From: Nitrosospira multiformis
GTDB lineage: Bacteria; Pseudomonadota; Gammaproteobacteria; Burkholderiales; Nitrosomonadaceae
NCBI RefSeq assembly: GCF_900110185.1
Contig: NZ_FOCT01000001.1
Location: 124,001 to 188,000 of the forward strand
Direction: 5' to 3'
DNA length: 64,000 nucleotides
In this document: positions 46,253-56,085 of the stretch, piece by piece
Layout: every line of letters begins with the position of its first letter
How positions within the stretch are numbered: the first letter of the stretch is position 1
The notes under the pieces: model-generated
What the model saw: only the letters and a program-made list of their open reading frames with translations
Database searches by the model: none
What the model was told of the DNA's origin: nothing
Program-made: the position numbers and the translations under genes

Positions 46253-47668
46253 TTAATTGGGGTTTGAAGCCAGCAGAGCTTCCAGGCTTCGAATGCTCTC
46301 TTCATACCCTGCGCGCTCCACCATGGTTTGTTGAAGAAAATGTTCGAGTTTTGGATACAAGGCAATCGCCCGGTCCAGCAACCTGTCATTTCCCGGGGAA
46401 TATGCTCCTACGCTGATCAGGTCGCGCGAACGCTGGTAGCGTGAAAAAAGCTGCTTGAAATTACGCACCTGCTCAAAATATTCAGGCGAGATCAGACTGG
46501 TCATGGCGCGACTGATGGAGGCTTCGATATCGATGGCAGGATAATGCCCGCTTTCCGCCAGTTGCCGCGAAAGCACGATGTGGCCATCCAGAATCGCCCT
46601 TGCCGCATCCGCAATGGGGTCCTGCTGATCGTCCCCTTCGGCTAACACGGTATAGAAAGCGGTGATCGAACCGCTGCCCTTGACCCCATTCCCCGCCCTT
46701 TCCACCAATTGCGGCAGTTTGGCGAATACGGAAGGCGGATACCCTTTAGTCGCGGGAGGCTCCCCGATCGCAAGCGCGATCTCACGCTGTGCCATTGCAT
46801 AGCGGGTGAGTGAGTCCATGATCAATAGAACATTTTTTCCCTGGTCCCGAAAGTATTCAGCGACAGAAGTGGCATAGGACGCACCTTGCAATCTCATCAG
46901 GGGCCAGGTATCTGCGGGTGCTGCCACTACCACCGAACGTGCCAATCCTTCAGCACCCAGGATTTGCTCGATGAAATCCTTGACCTCTCTTCCGCGCTCG
47001 CCGATCAATCCCACGACAATAATATCGGCGCTGGTATAGCGCGCCATCATGCCGAGCAGGACGCTCTTTCCCACGCCGGAACCTGCAAAAAGACCCATGC
47101 GCTGACCGCGCCCCACTGTAAGCAGGGCGTTTATCGCGCGCACCCCTACATCAAGGACCTCGCTGATCGGTTCCCGATTGAGCGGGTTGATGGGCGAACC
47201 TGCGGGCGAAGCCGAACGTTCCACTTCTAACGGGCCAAGGCCATCCAAGGGACGTCCCGTGCCATCCACCACCCTTCCCAGTAGCGCTTCTCCCACTGGA
47301 AATCGGCTGATCTGATCAGACGCCCGGCGCCATCGGCGGGATGCGCTGCCCGGGTTAGAAAGCACGCCGGTGCGATCCCACGGCACGACCTTGGCACCGG
47401 GAGCCAATCCGAACATGCCATGGGCTGGCATCAGGTAAAGCCTGTCACCATGAAAACCCACTACCTCGGCCTCCATGCTGTTACCGTTGGGCATCAGTAT
47501 GGTGCATCCACTGCCCACCGCCAGCTTGAGGCCCGTTGCTTCCATTATCAACCCGGTAACACGCGTGAGACTTCCGGAAATCTGGAAGGGCGGCGACACC
47601 TCGGCCAGCCCACTGCAGTTTTTGAGAAATCCTTGCCATCGGTCAGTATGGGATAAAGCTTCCATCAA
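46253..47668 (-). CDS. fliI: Flagellum-specific ATPase FliI
   Basis: The 471-residue protein is an F1-beta-like ATPase: Walker [38 protein letters not shown], Walker [21 protein letters not shown], and [20 protein letters not shown]. It energises or times export with FliH and FliJ. The start overlaps the fliH stop by four bases. Confidence 0.97.
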   Translation of the reverse strand: MMEALSHTDRWQGFLKNCSGLAEVSPPFQISGSLTRVTGLIMEATGLKLAVGSGCTILMPNGNSMEAEVVGFHGDRLYLMPAHGMFGLAPGAKVVPWDRTGVLSNPGSASRRWRRASDQISRFPVGEALLGRVVDGTGRPLDGLGPLEVERSASPAGSPINPLNREPISEVLDVGVRAINALLTVGRGQRMGLFAGSGVGKSVLLGMMARYTSADIIVVGLIGERGREVKDFIEQILGAEGLARSVVVAAPADTWPLMRLQGASYATSVAEYFRDQGKNVLLIMDSLTRYAMAQREIALAIGEPPATKGYPPSVFAKLPQLVERAGNGVKGSGSITAFYTVLAEGDDQQDPIADAARAILDGHIVLSRQLAESGHYPAIDIEASISRAMTSLISPEYFEQVRNFKQLFSRYQRSRDLISVGAYSPGNDRLLDRAIALYPKLEHFLQQTMVERAGYEESIRSLEALLASNPN

Positions 47669-48420
47669 TGACGCTCCAGCCAGTCATTATGTTGCCCCAG
47701 CGCCTGGGTTACGCGCCGCCAGCGGGTCGATACAGTGGCATCGATATCGCTGGGCCCCACCCTGAGCCGGCATCCTCCCCGCTCCAGGCGAGGGTCGAGA
47801 TTAATGACGCAATGGTCAAGCTCCTGATTCAGGTGGGTGCGTACCAGGGCAGCATCGTCCGGGTGCAAGAATAGCTGTGCCGGCTGACCGAGTACCGGCT
47901 CAGACTGAATACATTCGCGAACGACTGCGAAAACAAGCTCCGGTTTCACCCGCAATGCCTCACGCACCATCTCTTTGGCGACATCGAGTGCAAGGGAAAG
48001 TAGAGCATTGCAAATCTTCTGGTCAGCACTTGCCAAGGCTTCCTGGAGACCGCCAAATGCAGTCGTCAATTGCCCGGCTTCAAAGCTGGCACGCTCGCGC
48101 CCGGCATCGTAACCAGCTTTCATGCCAGCTTCCCGGCCGGTTTCATAGCCTACGTCATAGCCTTCCTGGCGGGCCTCCTGATGAATTTTTTCGATTTCCT
48201 CGACTGTGGGCAACGCAACCTGTATCTGCTCAGGCATTGTCTCGTCTTTGGTATCAACTGAAGTGTCAGCCGGTCCTTCGAGCACTGCGCCTTGCTCTAG
48301 GACATCCATTTCCCAGCGGCGATAGGTCGACAAATCTTCCTTGGGAATGATCTGGTTTGCCCGAGACGTCATTCTCGGCCTTTCGCCGGAAGTTTTTGGC
48401 TGTGCACCAACCTTACTCAT
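47665..48420 (-). CDS. fliH: Flagellar assembly protein FliH
   Basis: The 251-residue protein has a long Glu/Gly-rich helix with GxxxG spacing ([20 protein letters not shown]), typical of FliH, and a C-terminal domain containing [15 protein letters not shown] and [20 protein letters not shown]. FliH regulates FliI and anchors it to the C ring. It overlaps fliG and fliI by four bases on either side. Confidence 0.93.
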   Translation of the reverse strand: MSKVGAQPKTSGERPRMTSRANQIIPKEDLSTYRRWEMDVLEQGAVLEGPADTSVDTKDETMPEQIQVALPTVEEIEKIHQEARQEGYDVGYETGREAGMKAGYDAGRERASFEAGQLTTAFGGLQEALASADQKICNALLSLALDVAKEMVREALRVKPELVFAVVRECIQSEPVLGQPAQLFLHPDDAALVRTHLNQELDHCVINLDPRLERGGCRLRVGPSDIDATVSTRWRRVTQALGQHNDWLERH

Positions 48421-49415
48421 ACGTAGCTTTCTTCGTTCTTGCTGCCAAACACGATTTGCCCCTCATCTGCGAGTCGCCGGACGACCTGTAATATCTGCTT
48501 CTGATGGTTTTCAACTTCGCTTACTCTTACCGGCCCCATCGCTTCGAGGTCTTCACGCAGGATTTCAGAGGCACGTTTCGACATATTCTTGAAAATCCTT
48601 TCACGCAGATCCCAGGCTGCGCCTTTCAGCGCGATCACCAGGATGTCAGATCGAATTTCCCGCAGCAGCATCTGAATTCCACGGTCGTCAATATCCATGA
48701 GGTTCTCGAATACAATCATCTGATCCATTATTTTTTGCGCCAGATCCGCGTCGAATTCCCGCAGATTATCAAGCACCGACGTTTCCGCCGCGCTACCCAT
48801 GAAGTTGATGATTTCCGCTGCGGTACGAATGCCGCCCACCGAGCTTTTGTTGATATTTTCACTGCCGGACAACAAATCGGTCAGAACCGTATTGAGTTCG
48901 CGCAATGCGGAAGGCTGAATGCCTTCGAGCGTGGCGATACGCAGCAGGACATCATTGCGAAGCTGCTCGCTCAATTGCCCGAGAATTTCACTGGCCTGGT
49001 GACGATCGAGGTGGACGAGGATGGTAGCGATGATCTGCGGGTGCTCCCCCTTGATGAGTTCCGCGACTGACTGCGAGTCAATCCACTTGAGTCCTTCGAT
49101 TCCGCTCGTGTCGTGTCCCTCTAGAATGCGACTGATGTTGTCCGTCGACTTATCTTCATCCAAAGCTCTTTCGAGCACCGTGCGCGCGTAGTTTTCCGGA
49201 TCGATATCCAGAAGAAGCGGCTCGTGCATGACCCGGCCGCAAAAATCGCTCAGAACACTATCGACCTGCTCCCGGCTCAGGTTCCTGAGCTTGGCCATTG
49301 CAGCGCCGAGTTTTTGTACCTCCAGCTGATTGAGATGTTTCAATACCTGCACCGCCTCGTCTTCGCCCAATGACAGGAGCAGGACTGCACTCTTGTAGAT
49401 GCCCTCCTCATTCAT
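48417..49415 (-). CDS. fliG: Flagellar motor switch protein FliG
   Basis: The start at 49415 (MNEEGIYKSAVLLLSLGEDE) is chosen because it overlaps the end of fliF by eight bases and gives 332 residues, the family norm. The middle domain (GEHPQIIATILVHLDRHQAS, the EHPQ motif) and the C-terminal torque helix region (FENLMDIDDRGIQMLLREIR) are clear. FliG joins the MS ring to the C ring and contacts the stators. Confidence 0.96.
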   Translation of the reverse strand: MNEEGIYKSAVLLLSLGEDEAVQVLKHLNQLEVQKLGAAMAKLRNLSREQVDSVLSDFCGRVMHEPLLLDIDPENYARTVLERALDEDKSTDNISRILEGHDTSGIEGLKWIDSQSVAELIKGEHPQIIATILVHLDRHQASEILGQLSEQLRNDVLLRIATLEGIQPSALRELNTVLTDLLSGSENINKSSVGGIRTAAEIINFMGSAAETSVLDNLREFDADLAQKIMDQMIVFENLMDIDDRGIQMLLREIRSDILVIALKGAAWDLRERIFKNMSKRASEILREDLEAMGPVRVSEVENHQKQILQVVRRLADEGQIVFGSKNEESYV

Positions 49416-51138
49416 GGCCAGCCACCCATTGCTTGACGACGTTTGCCACCAGCTTGGGCTCCTTTTTTGCAAGCTGACGCGCGAGCGTCAGTCTTTGCTC
49501 GTATTCGGAAGGTTGTGCCGCAGGTTTCAGTGCGGGAACAGGTTGCACATCCTGGTCATCGTTTCTGGATTCCGTCAACAACGGAGGTTCCGGCTGGTTG
49601 ATGCGCTTGAGCGAGGGACGTAGCACACCCAGCACCAGATACAGAATCAGGCCGCCAATCAGAAGCGTTTTTCCGATCTGTTGAGCCAGTTCAACGGCCT
49701 CGGGCTGTTTCCACAATGGGAGCTCTGGCGCTGCTTCCCGTTCCACACCTGTGAAATGGCTGTTGACCACGTTCAATGTATCCCCACGTTCCCTGCTGAA
49801 TCCCACCGCCTCTTTCACCAGATCGGTAATCTGGGATTTTTCCACCTCGCTCAGTGGCTTGGCACTGATGACACCATTCTCGTCCACGACTCTGCGGTGG
49901 TTGACCACGACTGCAACAGAAAGTCTTTTTATACCGCCGACCGGTTTGCGCACATGCTGGATTGTTTTATCGACTTCGTAATTGATGGTTGCATCCTTGC
50001 GCGTGCTGCTTGGGGCGCGGGATTGGGGTGCAGTTGCTCCGGATGACTGCCCGGAATTTGCTCGGAGAGGTACTGGCGGCGGCGTGGTAACCGGAGCGGT
50101 TGCGGGAACCGGAGGCTGATTGGAAAGCGCACCCGGAACGCCGCCTTCATTCTGAGTGCCCACACTCGTGGATTCCGAAGTCTGCTGACTGCGGATCGTG
50201 GAGCCTGCAGGGTCCTGGTTGGGTCTGTACGTTTCGCTGGTTTGTTCGGAGTGTGCAAAATCGACCTCAGCCGCGACCTGGGCACGAACATTTTCCTGTC
50301 CCACGATCGGAATCAGAATCGCCTCGATCCGCTTGATATAGCTTTGCTCCAGCGCATGCAAGTACTTGAGCTGAGCTGGATCCAGTCCCGTATTGGCGTT
50401 CGATTCATCGATCCTGGTCAATAAATCGCCTTGTTGATCCACTACCGTCACATTCTTCACATGCAGATTGGGGACGCTGCTGGAAACGAGATGGACGATC
50501 GCATTGACCTGCTGGGGATCGAGGGTGCGGCCGGGGTAGAGATTCACCAGCACGGATGCGCTGGGTCTCTGTTGCTCCCGCATAAATACCGATTGCTTCG
50601 GGATCGCTAGATGGACCCTGGCGCTGTCGACAGCCGCCAACGCCTGGACGGAACGGGCCAGTTCACCTTCCAGTGCACGCTGGAAATTGACCTGCTCAAG
50701 AAACTGGCTGGTACCGAACTTCTGGTTTTCCATCAGCTCGAAACCTACCAGACCCCCTCTTGGCAACCCTTGGGACGCAAGTTTGAGGCGAGTGTCGTGC
50801 ACCTGACTTGATGGGACGAGTATCGCTCCGCCGCCTTCGGCAAATTTGTAGGGCACATTCATTTGCTGGAGGGATGCGATGATTGCGCCGCCATCACCGT
50901 CGGAGACATTGCTGAACAGCACCTTGTAGTCCGGTCCCTGAGTCCACATCCATCCGGCCGCCAGCAATGCAACCAAGGAAGAAACGGTCAGCATGAGACC
51001 GATTTTCTGCTGGCTGGATAATCGCGTCAGAAAGCTTTGCAGCCGACCCTGAACGCTGCTTACCACGCCATTGGCCGCGTTGTTTGCGGCGCTGTTCATT
51101 GCGCTGTTCATTGTTGTGGCATTCGCACCCGCTGTCAC
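49408..51138 (-). CDS. fliF: Flagellar MS-ring protein FliF
   Basis: GTG at 51138 is preferred: GGGGAG lies six bases upstream and the 576-residue product matches the family. A longer reading from TTG at 51207 is possible. The first membrane helix (KIGLMLTVSSLVALLAAGWM), the ring-building motifs (LASQGLPRGGLVGFELMENQ, FGTSQFLEQVNFQRALEGEL), a Pro/Thr/Ser-rich linker and the second helix (TLLIGGLILYLVLGVL) are all visible. The cytoplasmic tail binds FliG. Confidence 0.95.
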   Translation of the reverse strand: MTAGANATTMNSAMNSAANNAANGVVSSVQGRLQSFLTRLSSQQKIGLMLTVSSLVALLAAGWMWTQGPDYKVLFSNVSDGDGGAIIASLQQMNVPYKFAEGGGAILVPSSQVHDTRLKLASQGLPRGGLVGFELMENQKFGTSQFLEQVNFQRALEGELARSVQALAAVDSARVHLAIPKQSVFMREQQRPSASVLVNLYPGRTLDPQQVNAIVHLVSSSVPNLHVKNVTVVDQQGDLLTRIDESNANTGLDPAQLKYLHALEQSYIKRIEAILIPIVGQENVRAQVAAEVDFAHSEQTSETYRPNQDPAGSTIRSQQTSESTSVGTQNEGGVPGALSNQPPVPATAPVTTPPPVPLRANSGQSSGATAPQSRAPSSTRKDATINYEVDKTIQHVRKPVGGIKRLSVAVVVNHRRVVDENGVISAKPLSEVEKSQITDLVKEAVGFSRERGDTLNVVNSHFTGVEREAAPELPLWKQPEAVELAQQIGKTLLIGGLILYLVLGVLRPSLKRINQPEPPLLTESRNDDQDVQPVPALKPAAQPSEYEQRLTLARQLAKKEPKLVANVVKQWVAGHE

Positions 51139-51168
51139 CTGTTTCTCCCCAGTCCTGTGCTCCAGATC

Positions 51169-51205
51169 GAAGACAGCCGCCATTATCACTATGGCTGCAG
51201 TTTTC
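51169..51205. promoter_or_regulatory. Imperfect inverted repeat between divergent fliF and fliE
   Basis: Arms 51169-51183 (GAAGACAGCCGCCAT) and 51191-51205 (ATGGCTGCAGTTTTC) pair at 11 of 15 positions around TATCACT. The element lies in the only divergent junction of the fli cluster, between the fliF GTG and the fliE ATG, so a regulator site acting on both directions is plausible. No sigma-54 or sigma-28 consensus was convincing nearby. Confidence 0.35.
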
Positions 51206-51304
51206 AATGCGGGAAAAAGAAACTGGTTTTACGGCCTTTTCAAAAAACGGAACACAGGAGAGAGTGCTATCTTGTATACCTTTCAAAAGTACTTGCCGGA
51301 AACC

Positions 51305-51652
51305 ATGGACATTTCAAACATAGATTCGATGCTCACCCAGCTCCGCGCAGGCGCTGCGCTTGCTGGCGGCAAAGCGGGTTCAGTCGGGACAATAGCGAGT
51401 GGAGACGAAACTGGAAGTGAAGCGGGACGTGTCGATTTCGCAACCGTATTCAGGAGATCGCTGGATCAGGTCAATAACGTTCAGCAACATGCATCGAAGC
51501 TTGCCAGAGATTTTGAATTCGGCGCGCCCGAGGCCAATCTGACTGAAGCAATGATCTCGCTGCAGAAAGCATCCATCTCGTTTCAGTACACGGTGCAAGT
51601 ACGCAACAAGCTGGTTGCAGCCTATCAGGATATTATGAATATGCCGGTTTAG
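51305..51652 (+). CDS. fliE: Flagellar hook-basal body protein FliE
   Basis: The ATG at 51305 gives 115 residues starting MDISNIDSMLTQLRAGAALA, aligning with known FliE proteins; the frame is open upstream but without family similarity. The C-terminal half (ANLTEAMISLQKASISFQYT, VQVRNKLVAAYQDIMNM) is the highly conserved FliE signature. FliE links the MS ring to the rod. It is the only plus-strand gene in the flagellar block. Confidence 0.95.
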   Translation: MDISNIDSMLTQLRAGAALAGGKAGSVGTIASGDETGSEAGRVDFATVFRRSLDQVNNVQQHASKLARDFEFGAPEANLTEAMISLQKASISFQYTVQVRNKLVAAYQDIMNMPV

Positions 51653-51687
51653 GAGCTGACCGGGATTGATGGGGGCTCCTCACTGCT

Positions 51688-51954
51688 CTACTCCCCGGCT
51701 TCCATCTTGTAAAGCCATGCGAGCAATTCCGCCACCGCCCGGTAGAGCTGCGGGGGAATATGCTGATCCAGATCCACCTGCATGAGCAAAGACACCAGTT
51801 CCGGAGATTCATGAACGAAAACTCCGTGTCTTTGTGCCTCCCGGATAATATTTTCCGCAACCAGACCGCGTCCCTTGGCAATGACCTGCGGAGCATGGTC
51901 GCCGGCGCGATACGCCAGGGCAACGGCAGCCTCAGACCGGTTCAGCCTTTTCAT
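51688..51954 (-). CDS. FlhB C-terminal-domain-like protein
   Basis: The 88-residue protein (MKRLNRSEAAVALAYRAGDH, VIAKGRGLVAENIIREAQRH, VDLDQHIPPQLYRAVAELLA) matches the cytoplasmic domain of the FlhB/YscU export switch but lacks all membrane helices and the autocleaving NPTH motif. Such stand-alone proteins are widespread in flagellar clusters and may modulate the export switch. It overlaps the upstream FliK-like gene by 23 bases, so the two are co-translated. Confidence 0.88.
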   Translation of the reverse strand: MKRLNRSEAAVALAYRAGDHAPQVIAKGRGLVAENIIREAQRHGVFVHESPELVSLLMQVDLDQHIPPQLYRAVAELLAWLYKMEAGE

Positions 51955-52999
51955 TCGCCTCAATACCCATACTCAATAATCTGATTCCCGCCGAATCCAA
52001 TCCTGCGACGAGGTATCCTACCCCCGCCCGGAGGATCGCGGCTGAGGATTCAGTTGCAGCAAGACGAACCTCGACTCCGGACTCACCCAACCTCAGAACC
52101 GCGCTGATAGATCCCAGATTCGGTAGCGTAAGACGTACACTGGTTTTCCATACGGGATATCGAGTGGTGCCCTCACCTTCCGATTCATCCATCTTCTCCC
52201 CGGCTGTATCCCACTCGATAGTCTGGCCAGGCCAGATTTCGCCTTGCCACTGAAGATGCCCGTTTTCCAGAACATCCAGTTGCTGCCGCAAGAGTGCTTG
52301 AGTATCGCGATGCATGGGATTCAAATAATCCTGATGCGAGGGAGCTGGCAAACGAAGCTCATCCCCCGGTGAAGCCGGGGATGAAGCAGTACCAGGCGAC
52401 TGCGAGAGGTTTTCCGATAAACGCCCCTGCGGTTCCAGCAGCAGGCTTGCCAGCGATCTTTTACCGACCACCCACTGCATCAGATGGAACTCATAAAACA
52501 GCCCGCTTGAACTGATTGCTTGCATCAATCCTTGAGCGAGTTGCGTATGCTGGGCCGACGTACCCTCGCCTGGAGGCGCGGAAAGTAATGGCGCCGCATT
52601 TGGCTGCGCAGATCGACTGCCAGAAGGAAGTGGAAGCGGCTGCTGGAGCAGTGTGCTGATGAAACGTCCGGTCTCACTCAACTGAGGAGCCACTGCTGGA
52701 GAGTCGAGCACGAGCCCGAACGTCGGCTTTGGCGCGCGGGACAGGAAAATCAGATTGAAGGTTTCGCCTAAGTGCGCACTCCGGGGCAATTTCATCTGTA
52801 ACACCTGCCCATCCTGCTCCTCCCGGTCGTACAACATTACGACGAATTCGTTGTTGGGAAGCAGGGCTTGTACCTGTGCTCTCAGAGAACGCCCGGGCTC
52901 CAGTCCGGCGAGGAACGAAGTAAAATCCTCACGTCTTTGAAGTGAAGACTGAACCGGATGGATTGAAGTTATTGCCGCGATTGTGTCGGGTGCACGCAG
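51932..52999 (-). CDS. Second FliK-like flagellar hook-length control protein
   Basis: The C-terminal region (VWKTSVRLTLPNLGSISAVL, RLGESGVEVRLAATE, GLDSAGIRLLSMGI) resembles the FliK C-terminal domain. The first ATG (52837) leaves a long in-frame coding-like extension upstream (APDTIAAITSIHPVQSS, FTSFLAGLEPGRSLRAQVQA) that contains no ATG, GTG or TTG. AGGAG at 53008-53012 lies eight bases before CTG at 52999, which I take as the likely start (355 residues). Its partner is the FlhB-like gene; hook-length proteins act on FlhB, so a paired export-switch role is plausible. Confidence 0.72.
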   Translation of the reverse strand: MRAPDTIAAITSIHPVQSSLQRREDFTSFLAGLEPGRSLRAQVQALLPNNEFVVMLYDREEQDGQVLQMKLPRSAHLGETFNLIFLSRAPKPTFGLVLDSPAVAPQLSETGRFISTLLQQPLPLPSGSRSAQPNAAPLLSAPPGEGTSAQHTQLAQGLMQAISSSGLFYEFHLMQWVVGKRSLASLLLEPQGRLSENLSQSPGTASSPASPGDELRLPAPSHQDYLNPMHRDTQALLRQQLDVLENGHLQWQGEIWPGQTIEWDTAGEKMDESEGEGTTRYPVWKTSVRLTLPNLGSISAVLRLGESGVEVRLAATESSAAILRAGVGYLVAGLDSAGIRLLSMGIEANEKAEPV

Positions 53000-53198
53000 A
53001 TCGAATTCTCCTGTTCCGATGGTTAGGGGCTGGGAAAACCTGGAATGAAGCTTACTCTCCCCACGAGGAACGCTTCCTGAACTTTCATTCCCCGTTACCC
53101 TAAACCGTTCGCCCCGATCCCGAGCCTACGAAGAGATAAACCAATTCCTGGCCTTCCCATTTTGAAGGTGCTACGAAAGCTCGTTCCCGGATTCCTGC

Positions 53199-53540
53199 TC
53201 AGAAATTCCACGCTCCCGACTCATATGCCTGACGCACGCACCGCGAGCGGCTGGCAGTACCAAGCAGAGCTTGAACCTGTCTTATCCATGGCTCCGTGTA
53301 CTCGCGTATCACTGCGTCATCGGCCAGAATCTTGTGAATCAATTCAACTTTCCGCCGCTGCATATCCGGCGTAAGCCGTACTGGTTCTGCAACCTCGAGC
53401 TGTGCCACCAGGGCTGCGCAGCGTCGCTCCAATCCCGCAAGCCGATCCCACTCACTTGCCTGGGCAGCTTCTCTCATCTCTCCGGTAAGATCGGAAAGAG
53501 ACTGAAACACAGCAAGGTTTTCTGCACTTGTCATCATCAT
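53199..53540 (-). CDS. fliT: FliT-like flagellar export chaperone
   Basis: The 113-residue, helix-rich protein (LAVFQSLSDLTGEMREAAQA, EWDRLAGLERRCAALVAQLE, KILADDAVIREYTEPWIRQV) fits FliT, the chaperone for the filament cap FliD. Its start overlaps the fliS stop by one base (TAATG). The family is weakly conserved; context supports the call. Confidence 0.85.
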   Translation of the reverse strand: MMMTSAENLAVFQSLSDLTGEMREAAQASEWDRLAGLERRCAALVAQLEVAEPVRLTPDMQRRKVELIHKILADDAVIREYTEPWIRQVQALLGTASRSRCVRQAYESGAWNF

Positions 53541-54004
53541 TACTTTTTTTTCAGATTGGCAATGCCGTCATGAGTGACGGATGAAATCATCTTTCCCTCT
53601 TCACTTGGCTGCGTGAACGATCCGATCGCTTCCCATGCTTCGTGCAGCTCGCCAAGAAGACCACTTACCTCTTCGATATATTCCGGTTTGTCATGAACAT
53701 TAGCCTGCAACAGCCGGCGCCCCATGTACTCATAAAGGGCATTCAATTGCTGTGCGAGCTCTCCTCCCGCTTTGATGTCCAGGCTGGCCTGCAAGCCGGA
53801 GTTGATGATTGCAATGGCTTTGGAAATCGCTTCACCCCTGGCCGCGATCTGGCCGCTTCGCGTATGAGCAAGCGCCGAAGCCAATGCTATCCGCGCTCCC
53901 TCGAACAGCATCAGGACGAGCTTATGAGGACTGGCAGCTATCACACCCGTTTCAAGGCCAACCCGGGCGTAGGCGTTTACCCCGCAGCGAGATGCTGGAT
54001 ACAT
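53540..54004 (-). CDS. fliS: Flagellin export chaperone FliS
   Basis: The 154-residue protein has the FliS pattern: a Tyr-rich opening (NAYARVGLETGVIAASPHKL), VLMLFEGARIALASAL, KAIAIINSGLQASLDIKAGG and LNALYEYMGRRLLQANVH. It binds the flagellin C-terminus and prevents premature polymerisation. A slightly longer C-terminal tail than usual ends in NLKKK. Confidence 0.94.
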   Translation of the reverse strand: MYPASRCGVNAYARVGLETGVIAASPHKLVLMLFEGARIALASALAHTRSGQIAARGEAISKAIAIINSGLQASLDIKAGGELAQQLNALYEYMGRRLLQANVHDKPEYIEEVSGLLGELHEAWEAIGSFTQPSEEGKMISSVTHDGIANLKKK

Positions 54005-54020
54005 ATATTTACCCCTTCTG

Positions 54021-56030
54021 TCATTTTTCGTTGAGAGTCGGCAGCGCGGCCAGCTGTTGTTGAAGAAACTGGCTCGTCTGCGTCAAGCTGCCCAGCATGG
54101 CGTCGAGCGCAGAGAACTGCGCCCGGTAACGCGCCTCAACCATTTCGAGTCGACGGCTAAAATCCTCCTGGCGCCGATCGATATCCTTGATACTGGCATT
54201 CAGCCCATCGACCCGGCTGGCGATCGCTCCTTCGGTAGCGAGAAACTCTTCCGCAATCTTGCTCAACTGCTCGGCGTAACCTCGTGAGAATTCGACTGTA
54301 CCCCGAGTGCCGAGCACACCGCCGTGAATGGCAACGCGCAGACCTTCGGCCGTTCCTCTGCCAGTGGCAGTCAGCATCTGTCCCGATCCTGTAGCGGAAA
54401 CGCCATTGATGGAGCCTGCAACATCCATTCCCGGCACTCCCGCAGGACTAGCCCCGAGCAGATTGCCCGCACCATTACCTCCCGTGAGGACGACACTGGA
54501 GGCCGATCCGTAGCGCGCCGACACGATGCTCAATACACCGCTGGACTGGGAAACCGATACTGAAATTCCTTCGGTAGCCAAGCCAGAGAAACCATTCAGC
54601 TTGCTTTGCACTTCGGCCGCCAGTGCATCCGCGGAAGCATAAGTTCCCCCGGCTAGCGTAATACTGGCTGCCACCCCATCCACATTGAAATTGAGCTGAT
54701 CGTTGACTCCTGCCGTTATCGTTAGCTCTGCTGCCTGGCTTCCACTGAGGCTGCCTCGAGTTGCAAGTTGTGTAACCGTAACGGCATAATTTCCAGCCAT
54801 TGTCTTGTCCGTTGCGCCGCCGTATGTGATCAGGCTGTCGGTGGAGGTGCCACCTATCGTAAACAGCTTGCTGATCTGTTCAAATTTTGCGTCCATTGAC
54901 GCTTGCAGCTTTGCGGCATCCACTGCCAAGCTGCCGTCTTTCTGCAAGGTAACGCCAATCTGTGAGAGAGAGGTGAGGCTGTTCCCTCCGCCGATCATGG
55001 CCGTTAACGCCGCTCGAATTCCGCGCTGAATCGAGAATGCAGCCGAATCACCCTGCAATATCGCGCCCTTCTTTGCTCCCGGGTTATAGGCAGTGAGGTT
55101 GGAAAGCGTTTGATTGATGCTGTTGTACGATTTTACGAATGTTTCGACCGCTGTCTTGACAGCAGCGGTATCCTGCGAGACATTCAGGGTTGTCGGACTG
55201 CCTGCATTCGTTTTGAGCAGGTTGAGTGTCGTGCCTTCAATTGCGTCTGTAATCGTATTCGAGGATTTGACGATATCGATCCCATCGATCTTAAGCTTCG
55301 CATCCTGCGCGGCCTGTACCTGGGTGAGATTCTTGCCGGAGCCCGCTCCCGCGGTTGGGTCGAAGGCAAGACTGGAGAGTCCGGCGGCATCGAGATTGCC
55401 ACCATCATCATCGCTGACTGTAATCTTCAGGCTGTTCGCCGCCCCCGTATCCTTTGCGGTCAGCACAAGTTTGTTGCTGGCCCCGTCATTCACAATCGTT
55501 GCACTCACGCCGACATTGGCTGCATTAATGGCGTCTCGCACCCCGGAGAGGGTGTTGCGGGAGGGATCGATGGTTATCGTTTGCGCCGGTTTCGCGTCGT
55601 TGAGAGTAAAAGTATTTAGGACGTTATCATAAGTGCCATACTGTATCGTCAAAGTCCCGCTGCCAATGACACTTGATGTGCTGGCAAACCCCTCGGAACG
55701 GATTTTCTGCTGCTGGGCAAGCTGCTGTACTTCCACGGAATAATTACCCGGCACTGCCTTGCCGTCGCCATTCCCGGTTGCAGTCAACAGGGAGCTATCC
55801 GCCGCACTCGCGCTAATAGCCTGATATTTTGCAGGATCAGCAAGACCCTGCATTGCCGTCTGAAAAGCAGACAAGGCGCCTTTCAGGGTTCCATAAGCGG
55901 ATAGTTTTGCCTGGTAGTCGGATTCGCGCTTCTGAAGCAAAGCAAGCGGCGCACGTTCTGCTGCCATCAATTGGCTGACCAAGCCATTTACATCCAGGTT
56001 CGAACCTGCCCCAGCAGCGTTAATCGCCAT
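54021..56030 (-). CDS. fliD: Flagellar filament cap protein FliD
   Basis: The 669-residue protein starts with the FliD N-terminal domain (GSNLDVNGLVSQLMAAERAP, LALLQKRESDYQAKLSAYGT) and ends with the coiled C-terminal domain (LNASIKDIDRRQEDFSRRLE, AQFSALDAMLGSLTQTSQFL). It is longer than the usual 450-500 residues because of an extra beta-rich middle region (TLAGGTYASADALAAEVQSK and similar flagellin-hook-type segments). It is exported to cap the growing filament. Confidence 0.94.
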   Translation of the reverse strand: MAINAAGAGSNLDVNGLVSQLMAAERAPLALLQKRESDYQAKLSAYGTLKGALSAFQTAMQGLADPAKYQAISASAADSSLLTATGNGDGKAVPGNYSVEVQQLAQQQKIRSEGFASTSSVIGSGTLTIQYGTYDNVLNTFTLNDAKPAQTITIDPSRNTLSGVRDAINAANVGVSATIVNDGASNKLVLTAKDTGAANSLKITVSDDDGGNLDAAGLSSLAFDPTAGAGSGKNLTQVQAAQDAKLKIDGIDIVKSSNTITDAIEGTTLNLLKTNAGSPTTLNVSQDTAAVKTAVETFVKSYNSINQTLSNLTAYNPGAKKGAILQGDSAAFSIQRGIRAALTAMIGGGNSLTSLSQIGVTLQKDGSLAVDAAKLQASMDAKFEQISKLFTIGGTSTDSLITYGGATDKTMAGNYAVTVTQLATRGSLSGSQAAELTITAGVNDQLNFNVDGVAASITLAGGTYASADALAAEVQSKLNGFSGLATEGISVSVSQSSGVLSIVSARYGSASSVVLTGGNGAGNLLGASPAGVPGMDVAGSINGVSATGSGQMLTATGRGTAEGLRVAIHGGVLGTRGTVEFSRGYAEQLSKIAEEFLATEGAIASRVDGLNASIKDIDRRQEDFSRRLEMVEARYRAQFSALDAMLGSLTQTSQFLQQQLAALPTLNEK

Positions 56031-56085
56031 ATTCCTGTCCTCTTCTGTTTTTTCCTGTTTTCCGGGGGCGTGTCCTGCCCTGCCA

